Source: Melieria omissa (Eukaryota; Arthropoda; Insecta; Diptera; Ulidiidae). Taken from it: a DNA stretch of 64,000 nt. The stretch covers positions 122,381,891-122,445,890 of the forward strand of contig OZ020267.1 of NCBI GenBank assembly GCA_963971225.1. Reading direction: 5' to 3'. Made by a program: the position numbers and the translations under genes. Within the stretch, counting starts at the first letter, position 1. Every line of letters begins with the position of its first letter. This document shows positions 1 to 12,012 of this stretch, in pieces. A model generated the notes under the pieces. The model made no database searches, had not been told where the DNA came from, and was given only the letters and a program-made list of their open reading frames with translations.

Positions 1-932
1 TATGTATACATTTTGTATTCCGGCCGTACTGCGTGTGCGTAGGTGTGTTGATGCATGTCCTTGTGTGTGTGTGTGTGTGTGCTTTTGTCAGCGTGTTGAT
101 TTTGTGGCAGGAGCAACAGAAACATTTACTCGCTGTAAAACAACATAAGCAGCAGCAGCTACAAACAAACTGCTGCTGCCTAACGAACGAACACAACAAC
201 ATTATTGCTGCGTCTGCAGCAGCAACAACGAAGGAGCAATTGCGAAAGCAAATTTCAAAGATCATCACAAGGATTTCCGAATCTAAACGCAATGCGAGGA
301 TTGTGTCTGTATTAGACTGCGTCTGTTCGTCTCTGCAACCACACACGCACCCATAATGTATGCGACTGCTTGAGCGTTTATGTATGTGTGCACGCACGCT
401 TGCTGGCGTGTTGGTGTCGACGCTAAAGTTTTACTTACGGTCGAACACTTCGCTAACTTTTTGCAACTCATTCCGCTGCGCACACCACACGTCATTATTT
501 TGAGAAGCAGCTCGCATTCGCAGATTAGAATAATTTCTCTCGCATAATTAAAGGATAACAGGAAAGCGTAGTTAGTGGTGTTCGTCCTTTTGCGGACGCA
601 ACCGAACGGTTCCCGGGCTATGAGTGAGTTCTAAAATTTTGCACACACTCATCTTTTTCCTTAATGCTACTAAGTTATTTTCTAAATACAAAATATTGAA
701 TTGGAATATTGGACATTGTTTTAGTTTGTCCCAAGTGCATTCTTGTCTTGGTTTCAGTTTAAAAATTTGTTATGAAGACCTTAGCTTAGTTATGGACAAC
801 TTTAATAATTTCTTTAAATTTTAGAATTTGTTTAAATCTTACAAATCGTCGAGACTTTGCAAACATCAAACCCAGAGAATTGCTTCACACATATTATATC
901 CGCTGATATCTCGAAAAGTGCATATCGGATTT
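1..932. other. Non-coding DNA with GT microsatellite
   Basis: No gene is recognisable. The stretch holds a GT run near 62-81, a CAG/CTG-rich patch near 148-235 and then AT-rich sequence. The open frames crossing it are low-complexity and lack any domain. Confidence 0.6.
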
Positions 933-1317
933 GGCTAATTATAATTACACTGTGCGTGAAATTTACCCTCAAAAATTCAGACATGGGGGGACCTACAGAG
1001 CAACTTTCTATAGGTATACTGAGTTGAGACCCACCAGGCGTTTGGCTGGATTCGCTCTCGTTTCAGAGAAATTCGATTTTGAAGTTTGCTCTTTTTTTCG
1101 AGTTCGTCGCTTAAGTCTTCGAACGTTTAAATGCCAATAGGTCCTAAATCGTTCCGAATATTGCTTTACTGTCTTCGGCAAGTTTGTAGATATTTTAACG
1201 ACCAACAAATTTGCTAAAGACACCAATCCAAAAAAAATACATTCAAACTGTGTAATTGCGATATGTGCATTTTGTTGCGCAGCGCAACGTGGCGTATGAG
1301 TGTCATTTAATTATAAA

Positions 1318-1679
1318 TACAGGGTTTTTCATATCGAACCGAAAACTTTGGCAGCCCTGCGTTCGCAACCGCAGCTGTCATCTGTCGTTGCATTGTGTTA
1401 ATATTGTAGTTTAGTGTTTGCCATTTATGAAAATGAACCGATTTAGCATCGCTCAACGTGTAAACATAGTGAAAATTCACTACAAAAATGGTGAAAATTT
1501 GAGCACCACTTTTCGACCACTAAGGAAGGATTTCGGACGTCACGGAAGGCTTGTTTTGTCAAAAATTTCGAATCTATTGGCGAAACTCGAACGAACTGGT
1601 TCTGTACAAGATGTACAGAGGCCAATACGTAATCGCCCTGCTCGTTTGACTTTTTCGGCTCATGATGAAAAACCCTGTA
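1318..1679 (+). mobile_element. Internally deleted Tc1/mariner mini-element
   Basis: The element starts TA-CAGGGTTTTTCAT and ends ATGAAAAACCCTG-TA, which is a 13-bp perfect terminal inverted repeat between TA dinucleotides, the hallmark of Tc1/mariner insertion. Inside, a frame on the plus strand from about 1418 encodes only the N-terminal helix-turn-helix part of a transposase (IVKIHYKNGENL and a following GSVQDV segment). The frame then runs directly into the right terminal repeat, so the whole catalytic domain is missing. It sits between the arms of the fold-back element, so it probably inserted there later. It belongs to the same broad group as the element at 28787-29681, which shares the IVKIHYKNGENL-like motif, but is a different family. 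Confidence 0.85.
1418..1660 (+). pseudogene. Tc1/mariner transposase N-terminal fragment
   Basis: About 80 codons from the ATG at 1418 resemble the paired-type helix-turn-helix DNA-binding region of a Tc1/mariner transposase: a RFSIAQRV-type start, the IHYKNGENL helix and a linker ending TGSVQDVQRP. No catalytic D/E residues are present because the remainder has been deleted. Translation would continue through the right terminal repeat into a poly-leucine tail made by the ATT repeat. It is a remnant, not a working gene. Confidence 0.75.
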
Positions 1680-1680
1680 T

Positions 1681-1702
1681 ATTATTATTATTATTATTAT
1701 TA
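1681..1702. repeat. (ATT)n microsatellite
   Basis: About seven ATT units directly follow the right end of the mini-mariner and abut the right arm of the fold-back element. Confidence 0.9.
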
Positions 1703-1899
1703 GGACCTATTGGCATTTAAACGTTCGAAGAGTTAAGCGACGAACTCGACTAAAATGAGCAAACTTCAAAGTCGGATTTCTCTTAAACTAGAACCAATCC
1801 ATCCAAACGCCTGGTGAATCTCAACTCAGTATACCTATAGAAAGTCGCTCTGTAGGTCCCCGCGTGTCTGAATTTTCGACTTGCACAGTGTTATTAGCT

Positions 1900-2792
1900 A
1901 TGTTACTTGTAAAAAATAAAAGTTATCGAAGCAAAAGTTGATAGAAATACAAAAGAAAATACACATACTTAAAAATTAAAAACCATCAAAATGACAGCAA
2001 TGGTAAGAGGTGAACCAGAAACATTTTAGAATTTTTACGCATCCAGCATACGAAAATATCAAGAGTTAGGAGCCTGGTATTTTGGAGTGATAAAGTAGCA
2101 TAAAAATGCACTTATAAAATGAAACCAAACCTATAGGAAAACAGCAATTGTAAACTAACAAAAGATAGCATTAAACATTTCAACATATAACATCTAAAAA
2201 CCAGAATTAAAGGGACATTAATTTTCAGTCATATTTCCAATTCTTATTTTCATTCGACATACATGTATAAAGTTACAAATTGTTGCCAGTCTTGTGCAAA
2301 TTAAAAAGTATGCACACAAATAAACATAAAAATTCATATACTAAGAAAAACTAATTGGTTACATTTTCAACATATCAAAAAGTCACTAACAGTTAACAAA
2401 ATTAAAGGAAAATTCATTTTCAAGAATTCTTCTAATTCTTATTTGCATTCGACAGACAGTAAAAGCCGCAATTTTTTTGTAAAATGTATGCATATTTTAT
2501 TTCAAAGTATAATTTAGTAGGGTAAAAAAAATAACAATAATAATAGTAAATTTGTTTGAGTTTTACAAAGTTTAATGAGTTTAATAATTGTGTAATTTAT
2601 ACCAGTTTACAAGCAAAATTTTGGAGATTGCGATATTTAACTTTTAACTTAGAATTTTGTATTTACATATTTTGCATAAAATTTTAATTTAGAATTTAAA
2701 TATTGCAATCTTCGAGTGAAAATTTTTTGAATTGATAAAAGTGACAAACTACTTAGTCTTTCATCAACCATGGTGGAGCGCAAATAGTTTTA
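1900..2792. other. AT-rich non-coding stretch
   Basis: I see no gene, inverted repeat or tandem repeat. Base composition is strongly AT-rich with scattered poly-A and poly-T tracts. Confidence 0.6.
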
Positions 2793-3971
2793 TAAAGGTT
2801 GAACACACCAAAATTGCGACACAAACAAACTATTTCTACAAGAAAAGCATGCGTTTTCGAAAAAATTTGTTGATTTATTGATATTATTTGAAATTATAAA
2901 ATTAACTATTGGCCGTTCACCAACCTTGCGTGAGGCCCACGCCCACTTTGACCTGAAACCCCGAATGTTTTCGACGATTCCGTTAATCTTCTTCAATATT
3001 CCTTTACTATGGACCAATATTCCTCAATGGGACGAAGCTCTGGGGTATTTGCAGGATTGCAGTCGCGATGCACAAAATCGATACCATTAACTTGGTACCA
3101 CTCCATCGTGTCTTTGGCGTAATGACAGCTTGCAAGTGTTTTTATGTTGTGGCTCTTTATGAAAGGCAGAAGACGTTTTTTAAGGCACTCATCACGATAG
3201 ATTTGGCCATTCATTGTTCCCGACGTGATGTAAGGTCTGCTTTTCTGACCACATGTGCAAATTGCCTGCCATACCATGAATTTTTTTGGAAATTTCGTTT
3301 ATCTGGAGCATTTTTGCGACTTGGTGCAGTGTAAAAATCCTGTCCGACGATGTACGTGAAGTTTTGGAAGCAATATGTTTAGTCGTCCATAACAACACAG
3401 TCGAATTTCGTGAGTTGCGCTTCATACAATTTACGACAACGCGACTTCGCCGTCAAATTTTGTCTTGCGTCTCTATGTGGAGCAGTTTGTGCCTTGTAAC
3501 TCCTGAACCCAGCCTTCTTCTTTACTTTTTGCACAAATGATTGCGACCTTTGCACATTTTTGGCCACTGTTCGTGAGGAAGCCTTCGGATTTTCGGCAAA
3601 GGCGTGAAGGACTTTTTGAGCGCTGTTTTTGTCCTGTTGGCCATGCTCACCACCCCTAACACTTTTTCTTTTAGTTGATAAATGCTCCTTGTAGCGTTTT
3701 AATACCCTCGATACCGTTGAATGGTGCACACTAACTTTTTTTAAGATTTTACGCGCACTCAACTGTGGATTTTCAAGGTGTTCGTGCAAGATAATTTGGC
3801 GTACTTCCTCTTCTGAAGCCATTTTAAGCTCAACTATAATTTCTATCATAATGAAACTTCATAGTTTTGAAGTTAAAGTCGTAGCCTACTATTACTATGA
3901 ATACCAGAATTTTTGCATTTCTACGTTAATCACTTCCAACAGTGTCACAATTTTGGTGTGTTCAGCCTTTA
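2793..3971 (-). mobile_element. Tc1-like transposon, complete ends, inactive
   Basis: Terminal inverted repeats of about 28 bp start AAGGTTGAACACACC on the left and AAGGCTGAACACACC on the right (read inward), each next to a TA dinucleotide, giving a 1.18-kb element. A transposase is encoded on the minus strand (see the pseudogene entry). Size, ends and protein fit the Tc1 branch of Tc1/mariner. The last catalytic region reads PELRPIEEYW, as in the insect families with a glutamate third residue. Stops and a frameshift make it inactive. Confidence 0.88.
2993..3820 (-). pseudogene. Tc1-like transposase, broken
   Basis: The likely start is the ATG at 3820 (MASEEEVRQI). The N-terminal half has a helix-turn-helix (LSARKILKKV...STVSRVLKRY) and reaches the first catalytic aspartate in CVVMDD, where a stop codon falls at about 3379. 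A frameshift then moves the frame into MVWQAICTCG... NGQIYRDECL. The segment ending PELRPIEEYW carries the third catalytic glutamate. The position where the second aspartate is expected, just before LASCHY, reads threonine. If that position is right, spacing to the glutamate is 37 residues (DD37E-like). The stop, the frameshift and the lost residue make this a pseudogene. Confidence 0.85.
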
Positions 3972-4010
3972 CAAGTTTCAGTTTTGAAAAACTTTTTTCG
4001 CAACTTGACA

Positions 4011-4084
4011 CCAATACACAAGTTATTCAGAAATATTGCACGATTCACCAATACACAAGTTATTCAGAAATATTGCACGATTCA
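4011..4084. repeat. 37-bp perfect tandem duplication
   Basis: A 37-bp unit starting CCAATACACAAGTTATTC occurs twice back to back (4011-4047 and 4048-4084) without a mismatch. It lies 40 bp outside the right end of the Tc1-like element. Confidence 0.95.
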
Positions 4085-7000
4085 ACTTAAATTTGAAAAT
4101 GTTTCAACGAAGTCGCATTTTACAATAAATTCTAATAAATTTAGTTCAGACCACAGACAAATTTCTTCTTTCTTTTCTTTATGTTGCTAGCCAATATGTG
4201 ATGCTTAAATCCCAACACCTCAACAAATATTTCTTCCTTCTTAAATTCATTGTATGTTACAACCAGCTTTTCTATGGCTTCATTGATGTCGGTGTGTGAA
4301 GAAGTCAAAATAAAATTGCAGTTGACAATTTGAAAAGTATTTAAACTTTTTATATACAAGCTTCGCTAGGGGGCCCCCGCAGCCCTTAAACCGCTACTGA
4401 TTCTAATTGTTGAATAAATAAATAAATATGCAACAACTGATATCAAAGGAAGTGAGTGTGAAATTTTACAATGCGTAGATATTGAAAAATGTTTATTATG
4501 CAACCGCTGATTAATTTCACGCACTGCATAGCATCAAACCAGGCATCGAATATACGAGTTTATATAAAACTTTCCTATTGACACCCACTTGCCCAAATGT
4601 TCGGGCAAGTGTGAGACCTTCCCGTTGCGCCGTGCACGTGGGCCCGCACGAGTAATGATTGCATAATGAATCGCCAGTACTATAATTTATTATCGACACG
4701 ATGATGCAACGCTTCCAAACACCAACGCAACTGCAAGCAAGTGAAAAAGCTTCCCCAACTGCATTTTGCACGCCGCCGAACAGCTGCGCAACCGCTCACA
4801 ACTCCTTTGTTACATTGCACCGAGCAGAAGCGATGCGATGCAATGCGTTTCCTTTTTTCAGTTTAGCCAAACTTTGCTGTTGCCTCAAAGAGCAATAAAC
4901 GCCTCAGCAACTTTTTGCATTTACTCACAATTTTGCCACGTCAGCAGCGCACAGCAGCAACAGTCGTCGGCAGCCGGCAGCCAACAGCGGCATGGCGACT
5001 AAGCAGCCGGCAAGTGGCAGCAGCTGAGCGGGTTATGTTCGGCTGGAGAAACTGCTTGACAGGTGATAATCTATGCATGTGTCGTCGAGGGTACTTTAAA
5101 TATATTAAAAACGCTTTCGAAACTGCTTATGGAAAAGTTGCACGCAAAAAGTCGACAACTCAGGGCCGCGCGCCGCCAGACGCCCGCAGCGGCCCGCCGC
5201 AGACGACGGACGTGCAGCGACAGTGCAGTCGGTTCGCGTTTCAGTTCTTCAGCTTCAGTTCGAGTTTGGGTTGCGTCAACGCTGCGGCGAGGGGAGCGCT
5301 GACGTCGAGGACTTTGCAAGGATTACGCTTGTTCGTAGTTCGTAGTTGACGATATGAAGGTGTAAACGTCACCGCTGTGCAGCATTGCATTATGCAACTG
5401 ACAGACGCTGCTGCCGGGCGCTGTCGCCTGTGCAGCTGCTGATGAAACGGCGAAATGGGAAAACTTATTTCTGTACGTTCAGCGCAACTCAATCAATTAT
5501 TGTGCGAAAAGTGGGGAATGAGGACGACGAGGGCGAGTGGATGCAAAATCAAATGAGTTATTGCACTGCAATCACAACATCCGCCGCTGCAGCCACAGAC
5601 TGTCGCCTGGCTGCGGCATTTGCTGTAATTAAATGTGAAAATATTTGAACCATGCACGGGGCGATATTGGCAAGTGTTTCCTTGAATCAAGCTCGAAACA
5701 TCCTTCCTGCGTGTGTTGGTCCGCTCGTTTCTCACTTCTGGCTATTTACTTCTCCACTTTCATTTCGAGCGACGACCGCTACAAAGTTTGCATTTTTCAA
5801 TTCGAGTCTCCCCATTCGATTTATCGACTTTAATGGCTCGGAATGAAAGCTCATGTCCTCGTAGCTTCACGCGCTCGCACACAATCGCACAGTGTGTCTG
5901 TGTGTACGCCCCGTGTGCCCCAAGCCGACTTGCAAATGCACAGCCGACATAAACACAGATGCGCACACACACACACGCACATGCTGGCAGCCATTTTGCC
6001 ATTTCCGTTTCTCGTTGACAAACCGGAAGCCAGTCGAGCTCAAGTGCCAAGGCGTGGAAATCATTTTTACGACTACGACAGAACGTCCAAGCTTCTTCTA
6101 TAAATTCATTTTTATATTGTTTTTGCTTTTTCGTTCTGTTGCTGCAACTCTCGACTATCGACACATTCGACTTGCGTCTCAACTTGGGAGTTTTTTCTAC
6201 GCCTGCAGGAAATCGGATTTTATTTCGCATGTGTGCGTTTCCCACCACTTCCCTCGTTTCACTCTCGCTTTGCGCATCGTTCCTGCCATTTGACTTTGGC
6301 GCACATTTGAATTCAGCATTTGATGGCGTGGCACTCTTACGCATGCAATTTTTTCCGTCCACTACACACAACCATATATTTCGAGTGGATTCTGTCGGCA
6401 GGCAAGAGTGCTGCGTCGCTCCGATTAAGTGCATTCACGTTTAATGCTGACGCAGGTGCTGGCCGAGCAGGTGTACCGCTTTGCGTGAATTATTCAGGTT
6501 CGGTTGGACAGTCGTTCATTCGAAACTATCAACCAATGGTTTTGGTTTATTGCCCTCACTGAGACTCTCTGTTTAATGACTCGGACTGGCGCGTTTTAAT
6601 GTTGACATTTCGATTTTCTTGCTGGACTCTGAACGACAAGAAGAATTGGAAAATTGATTATAGGTACTTTAGTACTTCACCCATTTGCTTCTGAATATTA
6701 GGTTTGTAAAGATTTTTCTAAATCGACCAACTATTTTCAGACATTAAATTTTTCGAGCTTTCAAAATCTGCAATCAAAAAGCAATCAAAATTTCAGAAAT
6801 GGAGAAGGTTGAGAATGGAGAAGGTTAAGTTTATTTAAGTATTTCTTAAAAAACATAATTTGTTAGTAAAAAAAATGTTTTCATTCAATATTTTTGTATT
6901 AAAATCGTAAAGAACTACTTCTCACTAGTGAAATTGTTACGTCTACGGACGCATGTTTCTTCTTTCAGTTCTAAACTCAATGAACTAAACGTGAACCTTA

Positions 7001-7320
7001 GCAAAGTAGAGACGCTGAAAATGTCTAAAAAAAGTTATCTGTTTGAGTGCAACTGAGTTAAAGTAAAAGAGTAGTTTTTATAAGAGACAGTTTTGGACAG
7101 GAAGAGGTAAAAAACTTACTTTGATTATAAGAAAACCTGGCTGATGTAATGCGACAAAACTATCTGAGGATATCATCAAAAGTTTTAAGGCCCGCGAAAC
7201 TCATTTGTCATCTTGTTAACAGACCTCGAATGACAATTTAACTTACAAATAAAAGTTTTTAATACGTACGTTCGAAATTAATTATTTACATTGTTGGTTA
7301 AAGTACCGTCTTGTTTTCTT
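4085..7320. other. Non-coding DNA with CpG-rich block
   Basis: No gene is recognised. An (AAAT)-type run lies near 4411-4428. A GC- and CpG-rich block spans about 4880-5640, with many CAG/CTG-type triplets. A CA run lies near 5965-5980. Overlapping open frames on both strands (the longest at 5760-6434, minus) have no domain. The CpG-rich block could be a promoter or untranslated exon, but nothing proves it. Confidence 0.5.
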
Positions 7321-8100
7321 ATAAAAAACTAGCGGGGCCCGACGACTTGGCACGCATGAATGTTATAATTTCATTGAAATAATCGTTACTCACTTTATGA
7401 TTTGAACTAAGGTAAAGTTTTATTTCTTCATATAACCTTCTAACAATGTCTGATGTTGATTTTCAAAGACATGTGTTCAATGGTTTCTGATTTTGAGTAT
7501 TTTTCCACAAGTCTGAAGTTAATGGGCCCAGTAAATCACGATTCTCTAACCCATTGGTGATACCGTCAGATCTTGATTAAAAATACTTGTCTTATTATTT
7601 TTTATTTGAGGTGGTTTAACTTCTTAAGTTTGAAGTAAAAACCCATTAAATTTTGGTTCTCCATACAAACGTTGAACCCAATGATGATATCCTTAATATT
7701 GATTAAACAAAAAATCAAAACATGTGTCTATTTATTTTTAATTTTAAATCACATCATTCACAAATTTTCCTTTCATGTTTTTTTCTCGATCTTTCCGTTT
7801 ACGAGCATTAACCCCGCATTGACACCGTCAGACATTTATTTAAAAAAAATTTAAAAATACATGTCGAACTATTTTGGATTTGTAGTATTTTCACCAAGTC
7901 AGAAATAAATTCATACAACACCTTACTCATGTTTTGCCCCTGTAAACCCAGAATTTCAAAGCAGAATTTTATTTTTTAAAGCAAACACATACTTCAAATT
8001 TCATACTCATAGCTTCAGTGGAAGTTGAAGTGGATGAATCAATCAGTTAGTCAGTTAGTCAAGACAAACAATTATTCTCATGTATGTAAAAATAAGAGCC
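7321..8100. repeat. Decayed interspersed repeat, unclassified
   Basis: The block opens with ACTAGCGGGGCCCGACGACT, a start I associate from memory with degraded interspersed repeats of insect genomes. It closes with a GTCAGTTAGTCA-type short repeat near 8045. Inside, related phrases recur, such as ACCGTCAGATCTTGATT near 7562 and ACACCGTCAGACATTTATT near 7820, and CCACAAGTCTGAAGTTAAT near 7506 and CACCAAGTCAGAAATAAAT near 7893. This suggests diverged internal copies. No coding frame survives. Class and exact ends are uncertain. Confidence 0.35.
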
Positions 8101-11100
8101 CAAATAATTTTAATTAAATTTCTTTAGATTTTAATTCTTCGCGTCTAATCATCAGAACTCTACAACCAATACATGTGGGAAAGTCAGCTTCTTTATGTTG
8201 ATGGAAACACACGCACGAGTAATTTTATTTCACAATTCACTTTATTTCGCAAACGTTTTTTTGATGCCGGTGTTGGCACATCCGTCGCTGTTCGTTTCCT
8301 CACGTCGTCTGCTTTTTAAAGTCCAAATGTCCGTTAGTCTTTCTTCGCGTCTCGTTCAGTTTCTTGGTTCAGTTTCTTCTCGTTAAGTTCAGTCCTCGTC
8401 CGTCCCAGGGTTGCTTGCCTCCCGTTCGTACCTACGTCCAGTCCGGGTTGTCCCAGTGTTCCGTATTCCCACATACATTACTGTCGGGTTTGTAGGAGGT
8501 TTTCTCTAAAAGTTGGTGTAAAAAAGAAAAGCCAAGTCAATGTAGCTTTTTGTACATGTGGCTTATTTAAAATTTGATTATTTATAATTGAATTATAACG
8601 GGAGGATTCCGTACGCACAGCTCCGGCAAGACAAGTCGTCCATTTGGCTTTTTTATGTTGTGCTGTTGCAAAGTATAAAATCTGTGTCAATTTCCTGTAA
8701 ATGCTCCACGCCATTAGTCTGGCAGCCACACACACACACGTACACATATATAAGTGACAGTGGCCATTTTTTCAGAGACCACATTTCCGGCCGCCCGCCC
8801 GCCCGCCAGCTGCATGTTATCGCATTCGTGTCAATTATATTGAGGCTGTTAATTTCGTTTAACTGCCTACACGCGTTGGCCTGTGTTGCCATTGTTGCCT
8901 CTGTTATTGCTACTGCCGCTGCTATTGCTGTTGTTGCTGTTGTTGCTGCAGCTACTGCGTGTTATTGTTACTGTCACATAATTTAATTACGTTATTATTA
9001 AAATGTCACGAAGAGAGCAGCGAATGGCCCTTAATGCATGACATTGAGACCCAGCACAGCAAGCGGCAACAACGGCCATAACAATAACAATAACAATGAC
9101 CGCAAAAGCGAGTCACAACGACGGCAGCAGAGCGACATTTTAAAGCACGGCCTCGGCCGGGCGCTGCACGATGCACGTTCGCAGTGTTGCACTCAACATT
9201 TGCGGCCGTCCACTCGTTCGTGCGTCCGCGACCCATTAAACGGCAGAGTGCTTTGAATGCATTTAAATGCGCCAATGATTTCATTTTTCAATTAAAATGC
9301 TCGCAACCGTTTTTACTCCTTAAGCAAGGATAATAGCGCAGAATCGCAGGGCAAAAAACCGGAAATTCTTTATTAATAATTTTGCGTGCCGCTTACCGCG
9401 ATTTATTGCGTTGTATTTAAGCCGAAAATGCCGACGTGCAGGTTTTCAATTAAAAATCGCAGTTGCAGCGCGCAAACACGGCGTCTATGTGCATGGCAGC
9501 GCACATATCTGCGTCTCGGCGGCTGTGTATGTGTGCGTGCGTGAGTGAACTTTTTTCATTGAGAGTAAAAAGCATTAATGTGTGTGTGTGAATTTATTAT
9601 TCTGACGCACCTGACCGCGGGCCGTGCGTTGGCCGCACCGCGAAAGGAGCAGCGTCAGTGCATATTTCAATTATGAGTTTCAGCGGCTCGCTGCTCACTG
9701 CTCGGGCTGGTCATTGTTGTGGTGTGCCGGACGCGATGCTGCACATTTTCCATTGCGTTAATTTTGTTGCATAAATAAGTGTGGGCGTGTTCGAAACAAG
9801 CGCTCACCTTGCAGGGACGACCGCACGCCAGAGATCCGCAAGGATTGCGAGGATATTGTTTAATTTTTTACCTGCAATCGAGTTGTCCTGATGCGGTCGG
9901 CATTTTTTCGTACACAGTGTACACCTGAATTTGCTCAACAATTTATTATTTCATTTTCGTTAATGATGCATTTACGGCGCATAATTACAATATTGCCATC
10001 AAAAGCAGACGAAAGGCATTCGCTTTAAAGTTACTTGCGCAAATTAAATGTCAACAAGTAAAAGTGCTTCGGTCGGTTTCAAACTAATGATGTTTTTATA
10101 CGCTTACGGCTGTCACAAAGATCACAGACTACAGTTGAAGATGAATGAATATGGATTCTTAGAACCAATTATGGCTTTAAGGTAATAGTAATGCAGTGAA
10201 AGGATATCATGTATCCTTGAAGACTTACATCACTTTGGAATGGTTGAAAAAGGGTGTTATGAGAAATGGTTTCGTACGTAACGAATAATGCAATCAATAC
10301 AAAACTGTTGGTTGGTTAGTTGTAGTGGCTGCTTCTGTATGAGACACACTTAGGCCTATATGACCCGTTGTGATAACACAAAACTGTTACTTAGAGCATA
10401 ATTTAAATGATTTGCTGGTGCAGTATCAATGCTGACGCTTTGCTTGTAATGGGCGATCAAACTAGAGACGTTCGAGGAAAAGTAAGTTTTATCCAAAAGG
10501 TAACGCAAAGCCTACTATATCTCGTACGATTTTAACGATAATACTTTTATCTCAAAGTCTTTTCAACTCTGTTCTCTATAGAGAGCTATTTTTCGAATAG
10601 GCAATCCGCCAGTCCTAACATCAAGCGGCGATGCGCTTTCGTTTAGGTGACAACGAAGACAGCTTACTTTGGTCATATTGGTCATCGGACTGAAAGGGAA
10701 ACCATTTCTACAATACTTTTGGTTTGTTTTAGGATTATAACCTCTAACTTTCTAATAATTTGCAAAAGAAACCATTTACAATAAATGTAAAGCAAACAAA
10801 ATTTTGACACGTGATCAAGGAGATTTTGGGTTTTACATAGTTACTTTTAAAAAAAAATCTATATAAATTTTCAAGGATATGAAGGAGTAAAATTTTCAAA
10901 AGACCTTTTTCATATCCTTTTTATACAAATAGATAAAAAAATCAATTTTATTTAAATTCTTGAGCCTTTCCTCTTTCATTTGATATACATATCACCATAT
11001 TCTAAGGAAGTTAAGTATTTTTTATATTTTTTTACTTTTTAAAGGATATAGAAATGGAAAACTGGAAACTTACTATGTTTGCTCTCTAGTTTCACGCACA

Positions 11101-11548
11101 TATGGATTTTTCCCCGTGTGAAAAATGCTGGCGCACGGTGTAATTAATGGGTATAGTACTTTTGTATAATCAAATACACTCACAGTGGTCACATATCTTG
11201 TTATAACTTTTGACATTTTTTGGAAACTCTGGCCTTAGTAGATGCGGTTTCAAAAAACAAACACATGCGAAGTTTTGAAACGTGCAAGAAATGGTTCAAA
11301 TTGAGTCAGAAATCGGGTTCAAAATTATTGATCAAATGTTAACTTCAACTAAGAAGTTCCTTTTAAATATGATTGCAGAGATGTCAATATATCATTGAGC
11401 CAATTAAAAGTGCTCAACAAGTGTGTCTCTGATTGTAAAACGAGGCCTCAATTCCATTTCAAATGCAGTCTTACGTGTCTGTTCTAAGTTCAACTTCTAT
11501 ATTGTTAAGAAAATTTGTTCTGGGATCCGCAGTTGCGCAAAGCACATC
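8101..11548. other. Non-coding DNA with short tandem repeats
   Basis: No gene is recognised. There is a GCCC-type run near 8788-8812 and a GTT/GCT-rich triplet tract near 8890-8975. GT runs lie near 9524 and 9579. From about 10.1 kb the sequence is AT-rich without visible structure. Confidence 0.55.
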
Positions 11549-11556
11549 GGCACAAT

Positions 11557-12004
11557 CAGTGTTGCCGTTTGGTAGCTTCGTTTCATAAATTAGGGCTTTG
11601 GTTGGTTGGTTGGTTTGTTGTGATTTTCAAGGAATTTTGGTAGGCACCAACTGCATTAATAAATTTTCTATTAATTTTTTTATGATTTTAATAATGATTT
11701 TTTTATGATTTTTATGTGTCACTGCCTCCGTAACTTATGAAAAAATTTTACATGAAAAATTTCAAACATCTCTGCAAGAAAGATTTAAAGCTATTGGAGA
11801 TTATAACGCCACATATAGTTCTTTCTGAAGAAAATTTAACTCTTCTTCCTTTGATTTCAAAATTTTAAAATTTAGTTTACTGCGATCCAGATAAAATGAT
11901 AACGCAGTGAAACAAAATTTTTGTTTAGCAAATTTATTTTGGTAGGCAGAGATTGATTTTGGACCAATTTCGGTAGGGAAAAAAAATTCTTAGTGGCAAC
12001 ACTG
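11557..12004. mobile_element. hAT-type MITE with 8-bp target duplication
   Basis: The element begins CAGTGTTGCC and ends GGCAACACTG, a perfect 10-bp terminal inverted repeat. It is flanked on both sides by the 8-bp direct repeat GGCACAAT (11549-11556 and 12005-12012). An 8-bp duplication with CAG...CTG ends is diagnostic of the hAT superfamily. At 448 bp with no transposase frame it is non-autonomous. Internal similarity near the ends is limited, with a GGTAG motif after the left repeat and CTACC-type sequence before the right one. The intact target duplication suggests the insertion is not very old, or that this site is well preserved. Confidence 0.92.
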
Positions 12005-12012
12005 GGCACAAT

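Larger units (their letters stand above)
933..1899. mobile_element. Fold-back (long inverted repeat) element
   Basis: Two arms of roughly 200-215 bp (about 933-1147 and 1701-1899) are reverse complements of each other with scattered mismatches. For example, CCAATAGGTCCTA at the inner end of the left arm is mirrored by TAGGACCTATTGG at the start of the right arm, and ACACTGTGC near the outer left end is mirrored by GCACAGTGT near the outer right end. Between the arms lie about 170 bp of unique sequence, a separate mariner-type insertion (1318-1679) and an ATT microsatellite. The arms contain no convincing coding frame. No clear target duplication is visible, so the superfamily is left open. 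It could be a MITE with long terminal repeats or a fold-back-type element. Confidence 0.75.

Noticed and set aside
5241..5273. Initiator-like TCAGTT followed by a GGTTG downstream-element-like motif
   Set aside because: The downstream motif starts at +27 instead of +28, where spacing is strict, and such short motifs are frequent by chance.
5760..6434. Longest anonymous open frame (224 codons, minus strand)
   Set aside because: It crosses a CA repeat giving valine/cysteine runs, overlaps plus-strand frames of similar kind and has no recognisable domain, so it is more likely chance.
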